The notes below the pieces were generated by a model. The model was not told the DNA's origin, did no database searches, and was given only the letters and a program-made list of their open reading frames with translations. Source: Corynebacterium hindlerae (GTDB lineage Bacteria; Actinomycetota; Actinomycetes; Mycobacteriales; Mycobacteriaceae). Taken from it: a stretch of DNA of 64,000 nt. Both the position numbers and the translations under genes were made by a program. Within the stretch, counting starts at the first letter, position 1. Each line of letters starts with the position of its first letter. Of the stretch, positions 48,579 to 58,213 are shown one piece after another. The stretch is from NCBI RefSeq assembly GCF_014117265.1, contig NZ_CP059833.1, positions 930,001-994,000 on the forward strand, read 5' to 3'.

Positions 48579-50838
48579 GGGCCACCGGCCTTTGTTCTGC
48601 CCAGAGCTCTTCAAGTTGCTTCTCTACGTCGGTTGCCACCATTGAGCGTGGCGCGAAGTACGCTGATGGAACTTCCTCGTCCTCGGTAGTTGGGGTCTGC
48701 TCGCCACGCTGCTGGGCCGCCAGTGCGCGTGCACATGCCACCAGAGCAGCAATCACTACTGCGAGCGTCAGGACCGCAAAGAGAATCGACAGCACGCCCT
48801 GGATCATCGTGTTGCGGATGACTGCATCGATTTCTTCAACTGTCTTCGCCGTGCCAAATTGGGTAAGCCCCTGAGCCTTGGCATCTGCAAAGCGGTTGTG
48901 CTGGGCAAAGTAACCAATCTTGGGGTTGCTGGAGAAGATTTTCTGCCAGGAGGCGTACATGGTCACGATCAGGTCCCAGAACATCGGAATTCCGGGAATC
49001 CACGCCCACTTGAGGTATCCCTTCTTCACCACGATTACCAAAACTAGTGATAGTGCGATGGCGGCTAGGAGCTGGTTGGCGATGCCGAACAGCGGGAAGA
49101 GCACGTTAATGCCGCCGAGAGGGTCGGTGACACCCATGAGCAGGATGGCACCCCAGAGCGCACATACGAAGACGGTGGAGATCCAGTGTCCGAGCGTCCA
49201 TTCTGGGTCACGGAACTTCTTCAGTCCTGGCACGTTGGCCAGGGTGTCGGTCATCATGAAACGCGCCACGCGGGTTCCGGCGTCGACGGTGGTGAGGATA
49301 AACAATGCCTCAAACATGATGGCGAAGTGGTACCAGAATGCCTGCATCTCTGGGTGGCCGAAGATGTCGGTGAGAATTTGCGACATGCCGAAGGCCAGCG
49401 TCGGAGCACCACCGGTGCGGGAGATGATGGTGTGTTCGCCTACCGATTGTGCGGCGGCCGTGAGTTGTTCCGGAGTTAGTCCAACTCCAGGCAGGTTCAA
49501 GCTGTTGACAAAGGCTGCTGCGGTTTCAGGGTCTGCTCCAGTCAGAGCTGCTGGGGCGTTCATTGCGAAGTAAAGGTGACGGTCCAAAATCACGGCGGTG
49601 ATCAATGCCATGATCGCGACGAAAGATTCCATGAGCATGCCGCCGTAGCCGATCATGCGCATCTGCGACTCTTTCTCGACCAGTTTCGGAGTGGTTCCTG
49701 AGGAGATCAGCGCATGGAATCCAGACAGTGCACCACAAGCAATGGTGATGAACAGGAATGGGAAGAGGTTACCCGCAAACACGGGTCCTTGACCGTTCTT
49801 GGCGAACTCTGTGATCGCAGGCATGTGCACTTCAGGGCGGTCAATGAGGATGCCCACAGCCAGCATCGCGATCACACCGACCTTCATGAAGGTGGAGAGA
49901 TAGTCACGCGGCGCCAGCAACAGCCATACCGGAAGGATCGCAGCAATGACGCCGTAAGCAATCAACGCCCACGCGAGGGTGACTTTGGAAAGCGTGAACC
50001 ACTCCACACCCCAGGACGTGTCCGCGACCCAGCCACCTGCAACGATGGACAGCAGCAGTAACACCACACCGATGACAGATACCTCCATGACCCGGCCAGG
50101 CCGGATGTAGCGCAGGTAGACACCCATGAACAGTGCGATCGGGATTGTCATCGCGATGGAGAACACACCCCACGGTGATTCCGCCAACGCGTTCACCACC
50201 ACCAGCGCAAGCACGGCGATGATGATGATCATGATGGAAATGACGGCCAGGATACCGGCGGCGCCACCGACAGAGCCGACCTCGTCCTTGACCATCTGCC
50301 CCAGGGAGCGGCCGCCGCGCCTTGTCGACGCCCACAGCACCAAATAATCCTGGACCGCACCGGCAAGAATCACACCGACAACGATCCACAACGTCCCAGG
50401 CAGATACCCCATCTGGGCTGCCATTACTGGCCCCACCAACGGCCCCGCACCGGCAATAGCGGCGAAATGGTGACCAAACAGAACGCGGCGGTCAGTGGGC
50501 ATGAAGTCTTTGCCATCATTGTGATATTCGGCGGGAGTAGCACGCGAGTCCTTCGGGCGCACAATCTGGTATTCCACCAAACGCGCATAGAAGGTGAAAG
50601 CAATGATGTACGACCCCACCGCTGCGAGCACTAGCCAAACCGCATTGATGGTTTCCCCACGATGAAAAGCTACGACGCCCCAGCCTGCTGCTGCCATCAG
50701 GGCGACGATGACAAGAAAGATTTTAGTTTTCCAGCTCGGATTTCGATTGTCAACAACGCCAACCGGCAGATCGGTGGCGTCCGAATGGATGAATTCAACA
50801 CCGTCGGGGGCATTGAGCTTGCTAGTTACCGCAGTCAT
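48565..50838 (-). CDS. cstA: Carbon starvation protein A (pyruvate/peptide transporter)
   Basis: A 757-residue polytopic membrane protein with more than 14 hydrophobic segments and the CstA hallmark FGHHFAAIAGAGPLVGPVMA followed by GYLPGTLWIVVGVILAGAVQD. CstA-family proteins import pyruvate, and in some bacteria peptides, under carbon limitation. The ybdD start overlaps its end. It lies divergent from metY, as in C. glutamicum. The 332-base intergenic region holds its promoter, but I could not single out a CRP/GlxR box with confidence. Confidence 0.95.
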   Translation of the reverse strand: MTAVTSKLNAPDGVEFIHSDATDLPVGVVDNRNPSWKTKIFLVIVALMAAAGWGVVAFHRGETINAVWLVLAAVGSYIIAFTFYARLVEYQIVRPKDSRATPAEYHNDGKDFMPTDRRVLFGHHFAAIAGAGPLVGPVMAAQMGYLPGTLWIVVGVILAGAVQDYLVLWASTRRGGRSLGQMVKDEVGSVGGAAGILAVISIMIIIIAVLALVVVNALAESPWGVFSIAMTIPIALFMGVYLRYIRPGRVMEVSVIGVVLLLLSIVAGGWVADTSWGVEWFTLSKVTLAWALIAYGVIAAILPVWLLLAPRDYLSTFMKVGVIAMLAVGILIDRPEVHMPAITEFAKNGQGPVFAGNLFPFLFITIACGALSGFHALISSGTTPKLVEKESQMRMIGYGGMLMESFVAIMALITAVILDRHLYFAMNAPAALTGADPETAAAFVNSLNLPGVGLTPEQLTAAAQSVGEHTIISRTGGAPTLAFGMSQILTDIFGHPEMQAFWYHFAIMFEALFILTTVDAGTRVARFMMTDTLANVPGLKKFRDPEWTLGHWISTVFVCALWGAILLMGVTDPLGGINVLFPLFGIANQLLAAIALSLVLVIVVKKGYLKWAWIPGIPMFWDLIVTMYASWQKIFSSNPKIGYFAQHNRFADAKAQGLTQFGTAKTVEEIDAVIRNTMIQGVLSILFAVLTLAVVIAALVACARALAAQQRGEQTPTTEDEEVPSAYFAPRSMVATDVEKQLEELWAEQRPVAHAHH

Positions 50839-51044
50839 CGCATCGGTTCCCTTTCTGTTAGCACATATGATTTTGACACTTACGTCCCAAAGTTATCTTT
50901 TTTCAACTTGCGTCACAATAGTTTCGTTCATATGCAATGAAACACCCCGCCCTTTCCACCACATTCCCAGGAAACGCTTCCCGAGCTTCCCGAAAAAACT
51001 ACCCAAGCACGCCCCTAGGAGTCACCACCCAAGCCAACCCCTCC

Positions 51045-51132
51045 AAGACCAAGAGGTCTATTTAATTCACCTCCACTACCTGCAATTACTCACATAAATA
51101 GACCAAGCGGTTTACATAGACTAAGCTGTCCG
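51045..51132. promoter_or_regulatory. Array of three McbR-like boxes upstream of metY
   Basis: AAGACCAAGAGGTCTA (51045-51060), TAGACCAAGCGGTTTA (51099-51114) and TAGACTAAGCTGTCCG (51117-51132) match TAGAC-N6-GTCTA with one, one and two mismatches. The last two are 18 bases apart, so two dimers could sit on nearly the same DNA face. McbR represses sulfur and methionine genes in corynebacteria, and metY is a classic target. Confidence 0.75.
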
Positions 51133-51170
51133 CTACATTGATAACGAAGCTAACACGGAAAGGACAAACA

Positions 51171-52484
51171 ATGCCTAAATACGACAACTCCAACACCTCA
51201 GAGTGGGGATTCAACACCCGCGCAATCCACGCTGCACAACCGGTTGATTCCGACACGGGCGCGCGTAACCTGCCGATTTACCTCACATCCTCATATGTGT
51301 TTGATTCCGCAGAGCACGCCTCGCAGCGTTTCGATCTCTCTGATGCCGGACCGGTCTATTCCCGACTGACCAATCCGACTGTCGCCGCCGTGGAAAGCCG
51401 AATCGCGGACCTGGAGGGCGGCGTCCACGCGGTGTTGTTCGCTTCCGGAATGGCTGCAGAAACCGCTGCGATCCTGAACCTGGCTGAGGCTGGCAGCCAC
51501 ATCGTTTCCTCCCCTCGTCTCTACGGCGGCACCGAGACACTGTTCCAGGTCACGCTGAAGCGCCTTGGTATCGAGACCACCTTCGTGGAAAACCCAGAGG
51601 ATCCCGAGTCCTGGCAAGCCGCGGTGCAGGACAACACCGTTGCTTTCTACGGGGAGACCTTCGGCAACCCAATCGCCGATGTGCTGGACATCCCTGCTGT
51701 AGCTGAGGTAGCTCACCGCAACAGCGTGCCACTGATCGTGGATAACACCCTGGCCACCGCTGCCCTGGTTCGCCCGCTGGAGCTGGGCGCCGATATCGTG
51801 GTGGCATCGCTTACCAAGTTCTACACCGGCAACGGCTCTGGCCTGGGTGGTGTGCTCGTTGACGGTGGCACCTTCGACTGGACTGTTGAGCGCAACGGCA
51901 AGCCTGTGTTCCCACAGTTCGTTACTCCGGACCCGGCATATCACGGACTGAAGTACGCTGACCTTGGTGCTCCAGCGTTTGGGCTGAAGGCGCGCGTCGG
52001 CGTGCTGCGCGATACCGGTGCCGCTCCTTCCCCGCTAAATGCGTGGATCACGGCGCAGGGCCTGGATACCCTCAGCTTGCGTGTGGAGCGCCACAACGAA
52101 AATGCCCTGGCAGTCGCACGTTTCTTGTCTGAGCATGAGAAGGTCGCGTCGGTGAACTACGCCGGTTTGGAGGATTCCCCGTTCTACGCTACGAAGGAGA
52201 AGATCGGCGCAAAATACACCGGCTCTGTGCTGTCCTTCGACATCAGGGGTGGCCGCGAGGAGGCTTGGCGCTTTATCGACGCCCTGAAGCTGCACTCGAA
52301 CCTCGCGAACGTCGGCGATGTTCGTTCCCTGGTGGTGCACCCGGCCACCACCACGCATTCCCAGTCTGATGAGGCCGGTTTGAAACGAGCAGGTATCACA
52401 CAAGCTACAATCCGACTATCCGTCGGCATTGAAGATATCGCCGATATCATTGCTGACCTGAACCGAGGTTTTGAGGCCATCTAA
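51171..52484 (+). CDS. metY: O-acetylhomoserine sulfhydrylase
   Basis: A 437-residue PLP enzyme of the Cys/Met metabolism family that makes homocysteine from O-acetylhomoserine and sulfide. Typical blocks: GFNTRAIHAAQPVDSDTGAR, YSRLTNPTVAAVE, SGMAAETAAILNLA, and the PLP-lysine region VASLTKFYTGNGSGLGG. The ATG at 51171 is preceded by GGAAAGGA; an earlier ATG at 51138 lies outside family homology. It is followed at once by metX, so this is the direct sulfhydrylation operon. Confidence 0.97.
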   Translation: MPKYDNSNTSEWGFNTRAIHAAQPVDSDTGARNLPIYLTSSYVFDSAEHASQRFDLSDAGPVYSRLTNPTVAAVESRIADLEGGVHAVLFASGMAAETAAILNLAEAGSHIVSSPRLYGGTETLFQVTLKRLGIETTFVENPEDPESWQAAVQDNTVAFYGETFGNPIADVLDIPAVAEVAHRNSVPLIVDNTLATAALVRPLELGADIVVASLTKFYTGNGSGLGGVLVDGGTFDWTVERNGKPVFPQFVTPDPAYHGLKYADLGAPAFGLKARVGVLRDTGAAPSPLNAWITAQGLDTLSLRVERHNENALAVARFLSEHEKVASVNYAGLEDSPFYATKEKIGAKYTGSVLSFDIRGGREEAWRFIDALKLHSNLANVGDVRSLVVHPATTTHSQSDEAGLKRAGITQATIRLSVGIEDIADIIADLNRGFEAI

Positions 52485-52485
52485 T

Positions 52486-53538
52486 ATGCATTTTGTTTCC
52501 ATTGGTGATTTCACCACTGAAGCCGGCGCAGTCATCGCCGATGTCACCATCGCGTACCAAACGTGGGGCGAGAACCAGGGCGACAACGTCGTCTTGGTCG
52601 AGCACGCCCTGACCGGTGACTCTGATGCTGCCACCTGGTGGGAGGGGCTCGTGGGCCCTGGCCGTGCCATCGATACCGATGAGTATTTCGTGGTGTGCAC
52701 CAATGTACTGGGTGGCTGCAGGGGCACGACGGGCCCGTCATCCCCTCACCCGGAGGGTGGTTTTTGGGGGTCTCGTTTCCCCGCGATTTCCATCCGCGAC
52801 CAGGTCAGCGCGGAGCACGCTGCTCTGACGGCGTTGGGCCTGGAGAAGTTCACCGCCGTGATCGGTGGTTCTATGGGTGGCGCCCGCGCGTTGGAGTGGT
52901 GCGCGATGTACCCCGACCAGGTGGGTGCCGCTCTGATCCTGGCGGTGTCCGCCCGCGCGAGCGCCTGGCAGATTGGTATTCAGGCGCAGCAGATCACATC
53001 GATTGAGAAGGATCCCGAGTGGCACGGAGGGGATTTCTACGAACTTGGCCCCGGCCCGATCACTGGCATGGGCACGGCTCGCAAGCTGGCCCATTTGACG
53101 TACCGCGGCGAGCTGGAGATCGACGAGCGGTTCGGCGCTGACGCGCAGGACGGCGAAAACCCGCGCGGCGCTTTCCGACGCCGAGACCAGCGTTTCGCCG
53201 TGGAAAGCTATCTTGATCACCAGGCCCGCAAACTCGCAGAACGGTTTGATCCGGGCAGCTACGTGATCCTCACCGAGGCTCTCAACCGCCACGACATCGG
53301 CCGCGGGCGCGGAGGCCTGAACCGGGCATTGGCCAATATCAAGGTTCCGACCTTCGTCGTGGGCGTAGACACGGACATCTTGTACCCGTACCACCAGCAG
53401 GAGCACCTATCCCGTAACCTCGGGAACCTCCTGGGGATGGGGAAGATTGTCTCCCCGGTAGGCCATGATGCGTTCCTCACGGAAACGCGCCAGCTCGATC
53501 AGCTGACGCGGCGATTCTTCCGGCTGGCACGGTCCTAA
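52486..53538 (+). CDS. metX: Homoserine O-acetyltransferase
   Basis: A 350-residue alpha/beta-hydrolase-fold acyltransferase that activates homoserine with acetyl-CoA. The nucleophile elbow GGSMGGARALEW, the Asp region VGVDTDILYP and the catalytic His in VGHDAFL are visible. The ATG at 52486 is one base after the metY stop. It is shorter at the N-terminus than some homologues (about 370-380), but homology begins right at FTTEAGAVIADVTIAYQTWG. Its stop overlaps the stop of the convergent DUF3017 gene. Confidence 0.95.
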   Translation: MHFVSIGDFTTEAGAVIADVTIAYQTWGENQGDNVVLVEHALTGDSDAATWWEGLVGPGRAIDTDEYFVVCTNVLGGCRGTTGPSSPHPEGGFWGSRFPAISIRDQVSAEHAALTALGLEKFTAVIGGSMGGARALEWCAMYPDQVGAALILAVSARASAWQIGIQAQQITSIEKDPEWHGGDFYELGPGPITGMGTARKLAHLTYRGELEIDERFGADAQDGENPRGAFRRRDQRFAVESYLDHQARKLAERFDPGSYVILTEALNRHDIGRGRGGLNRALANIKVPTFVVGVDTDILYPYHQQEHLSRNLGNLLGMGKIVSPVGHDAFLTETRQLDQLTRRFFRLARS

Positions 53539-53870
53539 CTACCGAGGGCATCCACCGATACTGCGAGGAACACCATGATGGCGCCGAGGAGCGTCGAAAA
53601 GGCAGCATCGAAGCGTCGTGAGCGCACCGCCAGAACGCCGAGGGATCGGGAATCACACGTGAGCCGTAGCACGGCGAGCCATATCATGGCCACGCCGAAG
53701 GCAAACGTGGAACGGCGCCAGTGCTCCGTCAAAGACAGCACTGCGGCGGTCACGATGGCTAGGCCAAACAGCACTACCCCGGCCAGTTGTAGGTTCCGGG
53801 GGACTTTGGATGCTGGTAAATCCGCGTCGTGCGGATTAGCCAGTAGGTTCATCGGCGGCTGGGAAGGCAA
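53535..53870 (-). CDS. DUF3017-like membrane protein
   Basis: A 111-residue protein with a polar N-terminus and three hydrophobic helices (LAGVVLFGLAIVTAAVLS, STFAFGVAMIWLAVLRL, AAFSTLLGAIMVFLAVSV). Proteins of this size and topology next to folD in actinobacteria are annotated DUF3017; function unknown. It starts 2 bases after the folD stop, so it is co-transcribed with folD. Confidence 0.75.
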   Translation of the reverse strand: MPSQPPMNLLANPHDADLPASKVPRNLQLAGVVLFGLAIVTAAVLSLTEHWRRSTFAFGVAMIWLAVLRLTCDSRSLGVLAVRSRRFDAAFSTLLGAIMVFLAVSVDALGS

Positions 53871-53872
53871 TG

Positions 53873-54724
53873 CTACTGCGCTGCCTGTTCTGCGCGTTCC
53901 ACCACATTGCGGACCAGGAACGCGCGGGTCAGCGGGCCCACGCCGCCTGGGTTCGGAGAAACGAAACCTGCGACGTCCCAGACGTCTGGGTGTACGTCGC
54001 CGAGCAGTTTGCCGTCCTTACGGGATACTCCCACATCCAGGATGGCCGCTCCGGGCTTGACCATGTCTGCCGTCAGCATGTGTGGCTGGCCGGCGGCGGC
54101 TACGATGACGTCGGCCTCGCGGGTTTCCGCAGCTAGGTCCTTGGTGCCGGTGTGGCAGAGGGTGACGGTGGCGTTTTCACTGCGACGGGTGAGCATGAGG
54201 CCGATCGGACGTCCCACGGTCACGCCACGGCCGATCACCACCACCTTCGCGCCATCAAGTTCCACGCCGAAGCGGCGCAGCAAAGAAATCGCGCCGTTAG
54301 GGGTGCATGGCAGTGGGGCGGGCTCGTTTAAAACCAGTTTGCCCAGGTTGACGGGGTGCAAGCCGTCGGCGTCCTTCGCGGGATCAATAGCAGCGAGCAC
54401 CGCGTTTTCATCCAGATGCTTCGGCAGTGGAAGCTGGACGATGTACCCGGTGCACTCTGGGTCATTGTTCAGCTCATCGATGACCTGCAGCAGCTCTTCT
54501 TGGGAAATGTCCCCTGGCAGATCCTTCCGGATGGAACGCACCCCGATTTGTTCGCAGTCGCGGTGCTTCATTTTCACGTAGGAGTGCGAGGCCGGGTCAT
54601 CTCCCACCAGCACGGTAGCCAAACCTGGGGTGATCCCCTTTTTCTGCAGCGCAGCTACGCGCTGCGCAAGGTCTGCGAAAATCTCATCCCGGTACAAATT
54701 TCCATCAAGCTTGGTAGCAGTCAT
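53873..54724 (-). CDS. folD: Methylenetetrahydrofolate dehydrogenase/cyclohydrolase
   Basis: A 283-residue bifunctional enzyme interconverting methylene- and formyl-tetrahydrofolate. Landmarks: [14 protein letters not shown] with the catalytic Lys, [32 protein letters not shown], the NADP loop [11 protein letters not shown] and the C-terminal [13 protein letters not shown]. The ATG at 54724 (MTATKLDG) is the family start; the open frame to 54895 runs through the divergent trmL promoter and is not coding. Confidence 0.96.
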   Translation of the reverse strand: MTATKLDGNLYRDEIFADLAQRVAALQKKGITPGLATVLVGDDPASHSYVKMKHRDCEQIGVRSIRKDLPGDISQEELLQVIDELNNDPECTGYIVQLPLPKHLDENAVLAAIDPAKDADGLHPVNLGKLVLNEPAPLPCTPNGAISLLRRFGVELDGAKVVVIGRGVTVGRPIGLMLTRRSENATVTLCHTGTKDLAAETREADVIVAAAGQPHMLTADMVKPGAAILDVGVSRKDGKLLGDVHPDVWDVAGFVSPNPGGVGPLTRAFLVRNVVERAEQAAQ

Positions 54725-54773
54725 GGGGCCATTATTCCACGGATCCCGGTACCTGCGACTAGATTGGTCAGTC

Positions 54774-55244
54774 ATGAGTCCTTTCGCGCACATCATCTTC
54801 GACCAACCGGTCATCCCACCCAATACCGGCAATGCCATCCGCATGTGCGCGGGGACTGGCGCGACACTCCATCTGGCGGGGCCGCTCGGGTTCAATTTGG
54901 AGGAAAAGAATCTGCGACGCGCGGGCCTGGATTACCATGACCTGGCCGTCGTGAAGCTGCATGACAGCCTGCAGGACGCCCTCGACTCTCTGCCCGGCGC
55001 GCGCGTCTTTGCGTTTTCAGCGCGGGCAACAACCAGCTACACCGCGGTGGACTATCAGCCCGGCGATGTGCTGCTCTTCGGCACCGAGCCGACGGGGCTG
55101 AGCGACGCCGCCCTGAGCCACCCGCGGATCACCGAGCAGCTCCGGATTCCGATGTTGCCTGGTCGGCGCTCTATGAACCTTTCCAATGCGGCTGCTGTGG
55201 CCGCGTACGAGGCCTGGCGCCAGTTAGGATTCCCCGGAGCCTGA
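54774..55244 (+). CDS. trmL: tRNA (cytidine(34)-2'-O)-methyltransferase
   Basis: A 156-residue SPOUT-class methyltransferase that modifies the wobble base of tRNA. Motifs: [19 protein letters not shown], the SAM knot [14 protein letters not shown], and [19 protein letters not shown]. Length is exactly that of TrmL. It is divergent from folD, and its last 21 bases overlap the end of the convergent mntR gene. Confidence 0.94.
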   Translation: MSPFAHIIFDQPVIPPNTGNAIRMCAGTGATLHLAGPLGFNLEEKNLRRAGLDYHDLAVVKLHDSLQDALDSLPGARVFAFSARATTSYTAVDYQPGDVLLFGTEPTGLSDAALSHPRITEQLRIPMLPGRRSMNLSNAAAVAAYEAWRQLGFPGA

Positions 55245-55907
55245 GCCGTCGGCGATGGTGATTGCGGTGAGGGCGATGTCTGCGAGCGCGACCTCTTTAC
55301 CCGCTACTTGCACTATCTGCATGCCCCCAAAACCTCGTTCCCCAAGGCTCACCTGCGCGCCCGGCACGATCCCATGCTGGTCAAGGTAGCGCAGCAGTGC
55401 TGGGTCGCCGTCGTGGATTCGGGACACCACTGCCACGGCACCTGGCTCCAGCTGCCCGAGGTGCCGCACCCCAAGGTCCTCGATGTCACCAGTGGCGGTC
55501 GGGATTGGATCGCCGTGCGGGTCGTGCGTGGGGTGGCCCAGGATGTCATCGATGCGGGCGAGGAACTTTTCAGACACAGCGTGTTCCAGTGAGTCTGCTT
55601 CCTCATGCACTTCGTCCCACTGGTAGCCCAGCGAATGCACCAAGAAGGTCTCCAAGAGCCGGTGGCGGCGGGCCATCGCCAGGGCATACTTTCGGCCGGT
55701 TTGGGTGAGCGAGATTCCGCCGTAGGGCTGGTGATATACCAAATCCTGGGCAGCAAGGCGTTTAATCGCTTCAGAGGTGGTTGAGGCGCGCTGGTCGAGC
55801 GCGGTAGCGATCTCGCTCAGCGTGGCGTGGTGGCCGGTGCGCTCAGAGATGTCCCAAATCAGTTTCAGATAATCCTGAGTTTTTACCGTCAGGTCAGAGA
55901 CGTGCAT
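55224..55907 (-). CDS. mntR: DtxR-family metal-dependent regulator (MntR/SirR type)
   Basis: A 227-residue regulator: an N-terminal winged helix (LSEIATALDQRASTTSEAIKRL), a metal-binding dimerisation domain (RRHRLLETFLVHSLGYQWDEVHEEADSLEHAVSE with the usual Glu/His/Cys-like ligand positions) and a C-terminal FeoA/SH3-like domain (LEPGAVAVVSRIHD). Its gene ends the metal ABC transporter operon, so it likely represses that operon when manganese (or zinc/iron) is plentiful. It overlaps the preceding permease gene by 14 bases. Confidence 0.88.
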   Translation of the reverse strand: MHVSDLTVKTQDYLKLIWDISERTGHHATLSEIATALDQRASTTSEAIKRLAAQDLVYHQPYGGISLTQTGRKYALAMARRHRLLETFLVHSLGYQWDEVHEEADSLEHAVSEKFLARIDDILGHPTHDPHGDPIPTATGDIEDLGVRHLGQLEPGAVAVVSRIHDGDPALLRYLDQHGIVPGAQVSLGERGFGGMQIVQVAGKEVALADIALTAITIADGSGSGES

Positions 55908-56718
55908 TCCTCCATAATAGGGCAGCCGATCTGGCGATTGCGTACAGCAGCCCGCCGGTCAGCGCGATGGCACCACCCACGGAAATACCCCCCATCACGC
56001 CGACGGTCAGCCCGATGAGCCCCATGAGCACCCCCGTAATCACGGAAATAAGCACGAAAGTTCCCGGCTCCCGCGCCAGTGCCCAACCGACACCCGCCGG
56101 CGCCGCCAGCAGCGCGATCGGCACGATAGTGCCTACAGCAGGAATGGCAACTGTGACTGCGAGGCAAATGAGGAAGAGTACGAGGGCGTCGATAACCGTG
56201 CCACCATGCTTCACGACGCCCGGGTCGAATGCCCGAAACACCAGCGGCCACCACACCAACGCGCACGCCACGGCCACCACAATGAGCAGCAACCCCGCGG
56301 CGGTCACATCTGCCCTGTTCACAGTCAGCGCTGAGCCGGTGAGGAAGGTGTCCACCCTGATCGGGAGCGGCTGAAACCATTTGGCTAGGAAGTAACCCAA
56401 GCCGAAGCCAAATGTCAGCACGATTCCCGCAGCCGCGGGCGAGCTAATCCCCGGAACCTGCGCCAGACGGCGCATCAACGCCGACAGCGGAATGCACATG
56501 AGAAATCCGCCCAGGAACAGGCAGAGGGACTGCCCGTAAGTGCTGAGCTGCGGCAGGACAGTCGCGCTAATCACTACCCCGAGCACTGCGCCAGGGAACG
56601 TCGCGTGCGTGATGGCTTCCGCGAAAAAAACCTTGCGGTGCATGGTGGCCAGGGCCCCAACCGCAGCCGTAGACGCTCCTAGAACCGTGACTTCCACGAT
56701 CGGCAGCACGGAGATCAC
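55894..56718 (-). CDS. Metal ABC transporter permease (second)
   Basis: A 274-residue ABC-3 family permease with about eight membrane helices and the family segment AEAITHATFPGAVLGVVISA. The GTG at 56718 overlaps the stop of the first permease (GTGA) and is preceded by GGAGGG; the longer frame to 56835 lies inside that gene. It forms the channel with the neighbouring permease for Mn2+ or Zn2+ uptake. Confidence 0.9.
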   Translation of the reverse strand: MISVLPIVEVTVLGASTAAVGALATMHRKVFFAEAITHATFPGAVLGVVISATVLPQLSTYGQSLCLFLGGFLMCIPLSALMRRLAQVPGISSPAAAGIVLTFGFGLGYFLAKWFQPLPIRVDTFLTGSALTVNRADVTAAGLLLIVVAVACALVWWPLVFRAFDPGVVKHGGTVIDALVLFLICLAVTVAIPAVGTIVPIALLAAPAGVGWALAREPGTFVLISVITGVLMGLIGLTVGVMGGISVGGAIALTGGLLYAIARSAALLWRNARL

Positions 56719-57542
56719 TTGACCGCCCTCCTCAACTCCGTTGCAGTAACAACGACGGCAAACACCGCGAGCATGGCCAGCGTAATAGCAGCTTGCGGTG
56801 AGATGGGGCGGGAAGTCTCTAGCAGCATCGCCCAAAACCCGAGCACGCTACCAGCCACCGCAACGAGCGCAGCGATCACCGCCATGCTTACCGGCCCTCG
56901 TGCGCACAGGCGCGCGGTCACCGCGGGGACCACCACAAAGCCGATGACCAGCAGCACTCCCACTACTGCCGCGCCAGCGACCACAACTGCGGCGATCCCC
57001 AAATTCAGAGCGAAATCGGTACGCCATACCTTCACCCCAAGGGATTTTGCACTCGCAGCATCAAACGCGAGAATGATTTGGTCCCGCCAGGTCGCAGCCA
57101 CTAACACCGCACCCATAGCGGCAATCACCACCGACTGCCACATCCGAGCCGTGCTCATCTCCAATACGCGCCCAAACATCAGGGCCTCCAGCTGACCCGA
57201 TTTATCCGCAAAATACAGGGACATCACGATGCCGAAGGAATAGAAAGAGGTAAGAACAACGGCGGTGGCTACGTCGTTGTGGTTCTTCGCACCCGTGGTG
57301 AGCGCCACCGCCGTTGCCAGGGCAGCCACGCTCGCTCCCCACGCGATAGAATCCGTGCCACCTGCCACAAAACCGCCGACGATGCCGGGGAACACGGCGT
57401 GCACCATGGCTTCCGCCCGGAATTCCCCAGCGCGCAGATTGACCACCGTCCCCACGATCCCAGCGCAGACACTCAAGATGACCAGCATGATTAACGGCCT
57501 GAGCAGGTAGCTGGTACTGAGCACCATCATCAGTTGCTGCAC
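56715..57542 (-). CDS. Metal ABC transporter permease (first)
   Basis: A 275-residue ABC-3 permease with about eight hydrophobic helices; LRAGEFRAEAMVHAVFPGIVGG is the typical family segment, repeated in equivalent form in the second permease. It overlaps both the ATPase gene upstream (13 bases) and the second permease gene downstream. Confidence 0.9.
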   Translation of the reverse strand: MQQLMMVLSTSYLLRPLIMLVILSVCAGIVGTVVNLRAGEFRAEAMVHAVFPGIVGGFVAGGTDSIAWGASVAALATAVALTTGAKNHNDVATAVVLTSFYSFGIVMSLYFADKSGQLEALMFGRVLEMSTARMWQSVVIAAMGAVLVAATWRDQIILAFDAASAKSLGVKVWRTDFALNLGIAAVVVAGAAVVGVLLVIGFVVVPAVTARLCARGPVSMAVIAALVAVAGSVLGFWAMLLETSRPISPQAAITLAMLAVFAVVVTATELRRAVK

Positions 57543-58213
57543 AGGATCTCCCCTGCGCTCGCATTTCCGATGACATCCAAAGTGGCACCAAAGTTACGCT
57601 GGGAACCTGCAACAACCAAAGTGTTATCGCACACGGCGCGCGCCAGTCCCAGATCGTGGGTCGTCGCAATGACTGCAACGCCTTGCTTCTTCAGATCAGA
57701 GATGATATCCAACAGCACCGTGCGGCTGTCTGGATCGAGCCCGTTGAAGGGCTCGTCGAGGAGCACTAGCTGCGGATTTCCTACCAAGGCCCGCGCCAAC
57801 AAGACTCGTTGTCGCTGGCCACCAGATAACTTCCCGAATCGGATGTTTGCCCGGTCCGCCAGCCCGACGGTCTCCAACGCAGCTGCCACCTTGGCCTTTG
57901 TTTTGGCAGTGGGGCGCCACAGCAGTTTGCGTTCTGCGGCGTAGCACCCCATCTTCACCACATTGCCGGCGCTGATGGGGAACGTGGCATCAAATTGGGT
58001 GGTTTGGGGAACATACCCCACCGCGGTAGTCTCAGATTCCACCTGGCCTGTTAGCAAGTGGGCCTCGCCCAGCAGGCCTTTCAGAAGAGTGGTTTTTCCT
58101 GCCCCGTTGGGTCCGATCACGGCAAGTGCAGTGCCGGGTTGCACAGCGAAGTTCAGTTCGCTGACAATCGGCTCTGAACCGTACCCGAAGCTGGCGTTAC
58201 GTAACCGAAGCAT
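57530..58213 (-). CDS. Metal ABC transporter ATP-binding protein
   Basis: A 227-residue ATPase with Walker A GPNGAGKTTLL, Q-loop VPQTTQ, signature LSGGQRQRVLLARAL, Walker B LVLLDEPFNGLD and switch ATTHDLGLA. These fit the MntB/ZnuC group. Its first base is shared with the last base of the binding-protein gene. Confidence 0.94.
   Translation of the reverse strand: MLRLRNASFGYGSEPIVSELNFAVQPGTALAVIGPNGAGKTTLLKGLLGEAHLLTGQVESETTAVGYVPQTTQFDATFPISAGNVVKMGCYAAERKLLWRPTAKTKAKVAAALETVGLADRANIRFGKLSGGQRQRVLLARALVGNPQLVLLDEPFNGLDPDSRTVLLDIISDLKKQGVAVIATTHDLGLARAVCDNTLVVAGSQRNFGATLDVIGNASAGEILCSN

Noticed and set aside
54725..54895. N-terminal extension of folD
   Set aside because: Family homology starts at MTATKLDG; the extension overlaps the divergent trmL start.
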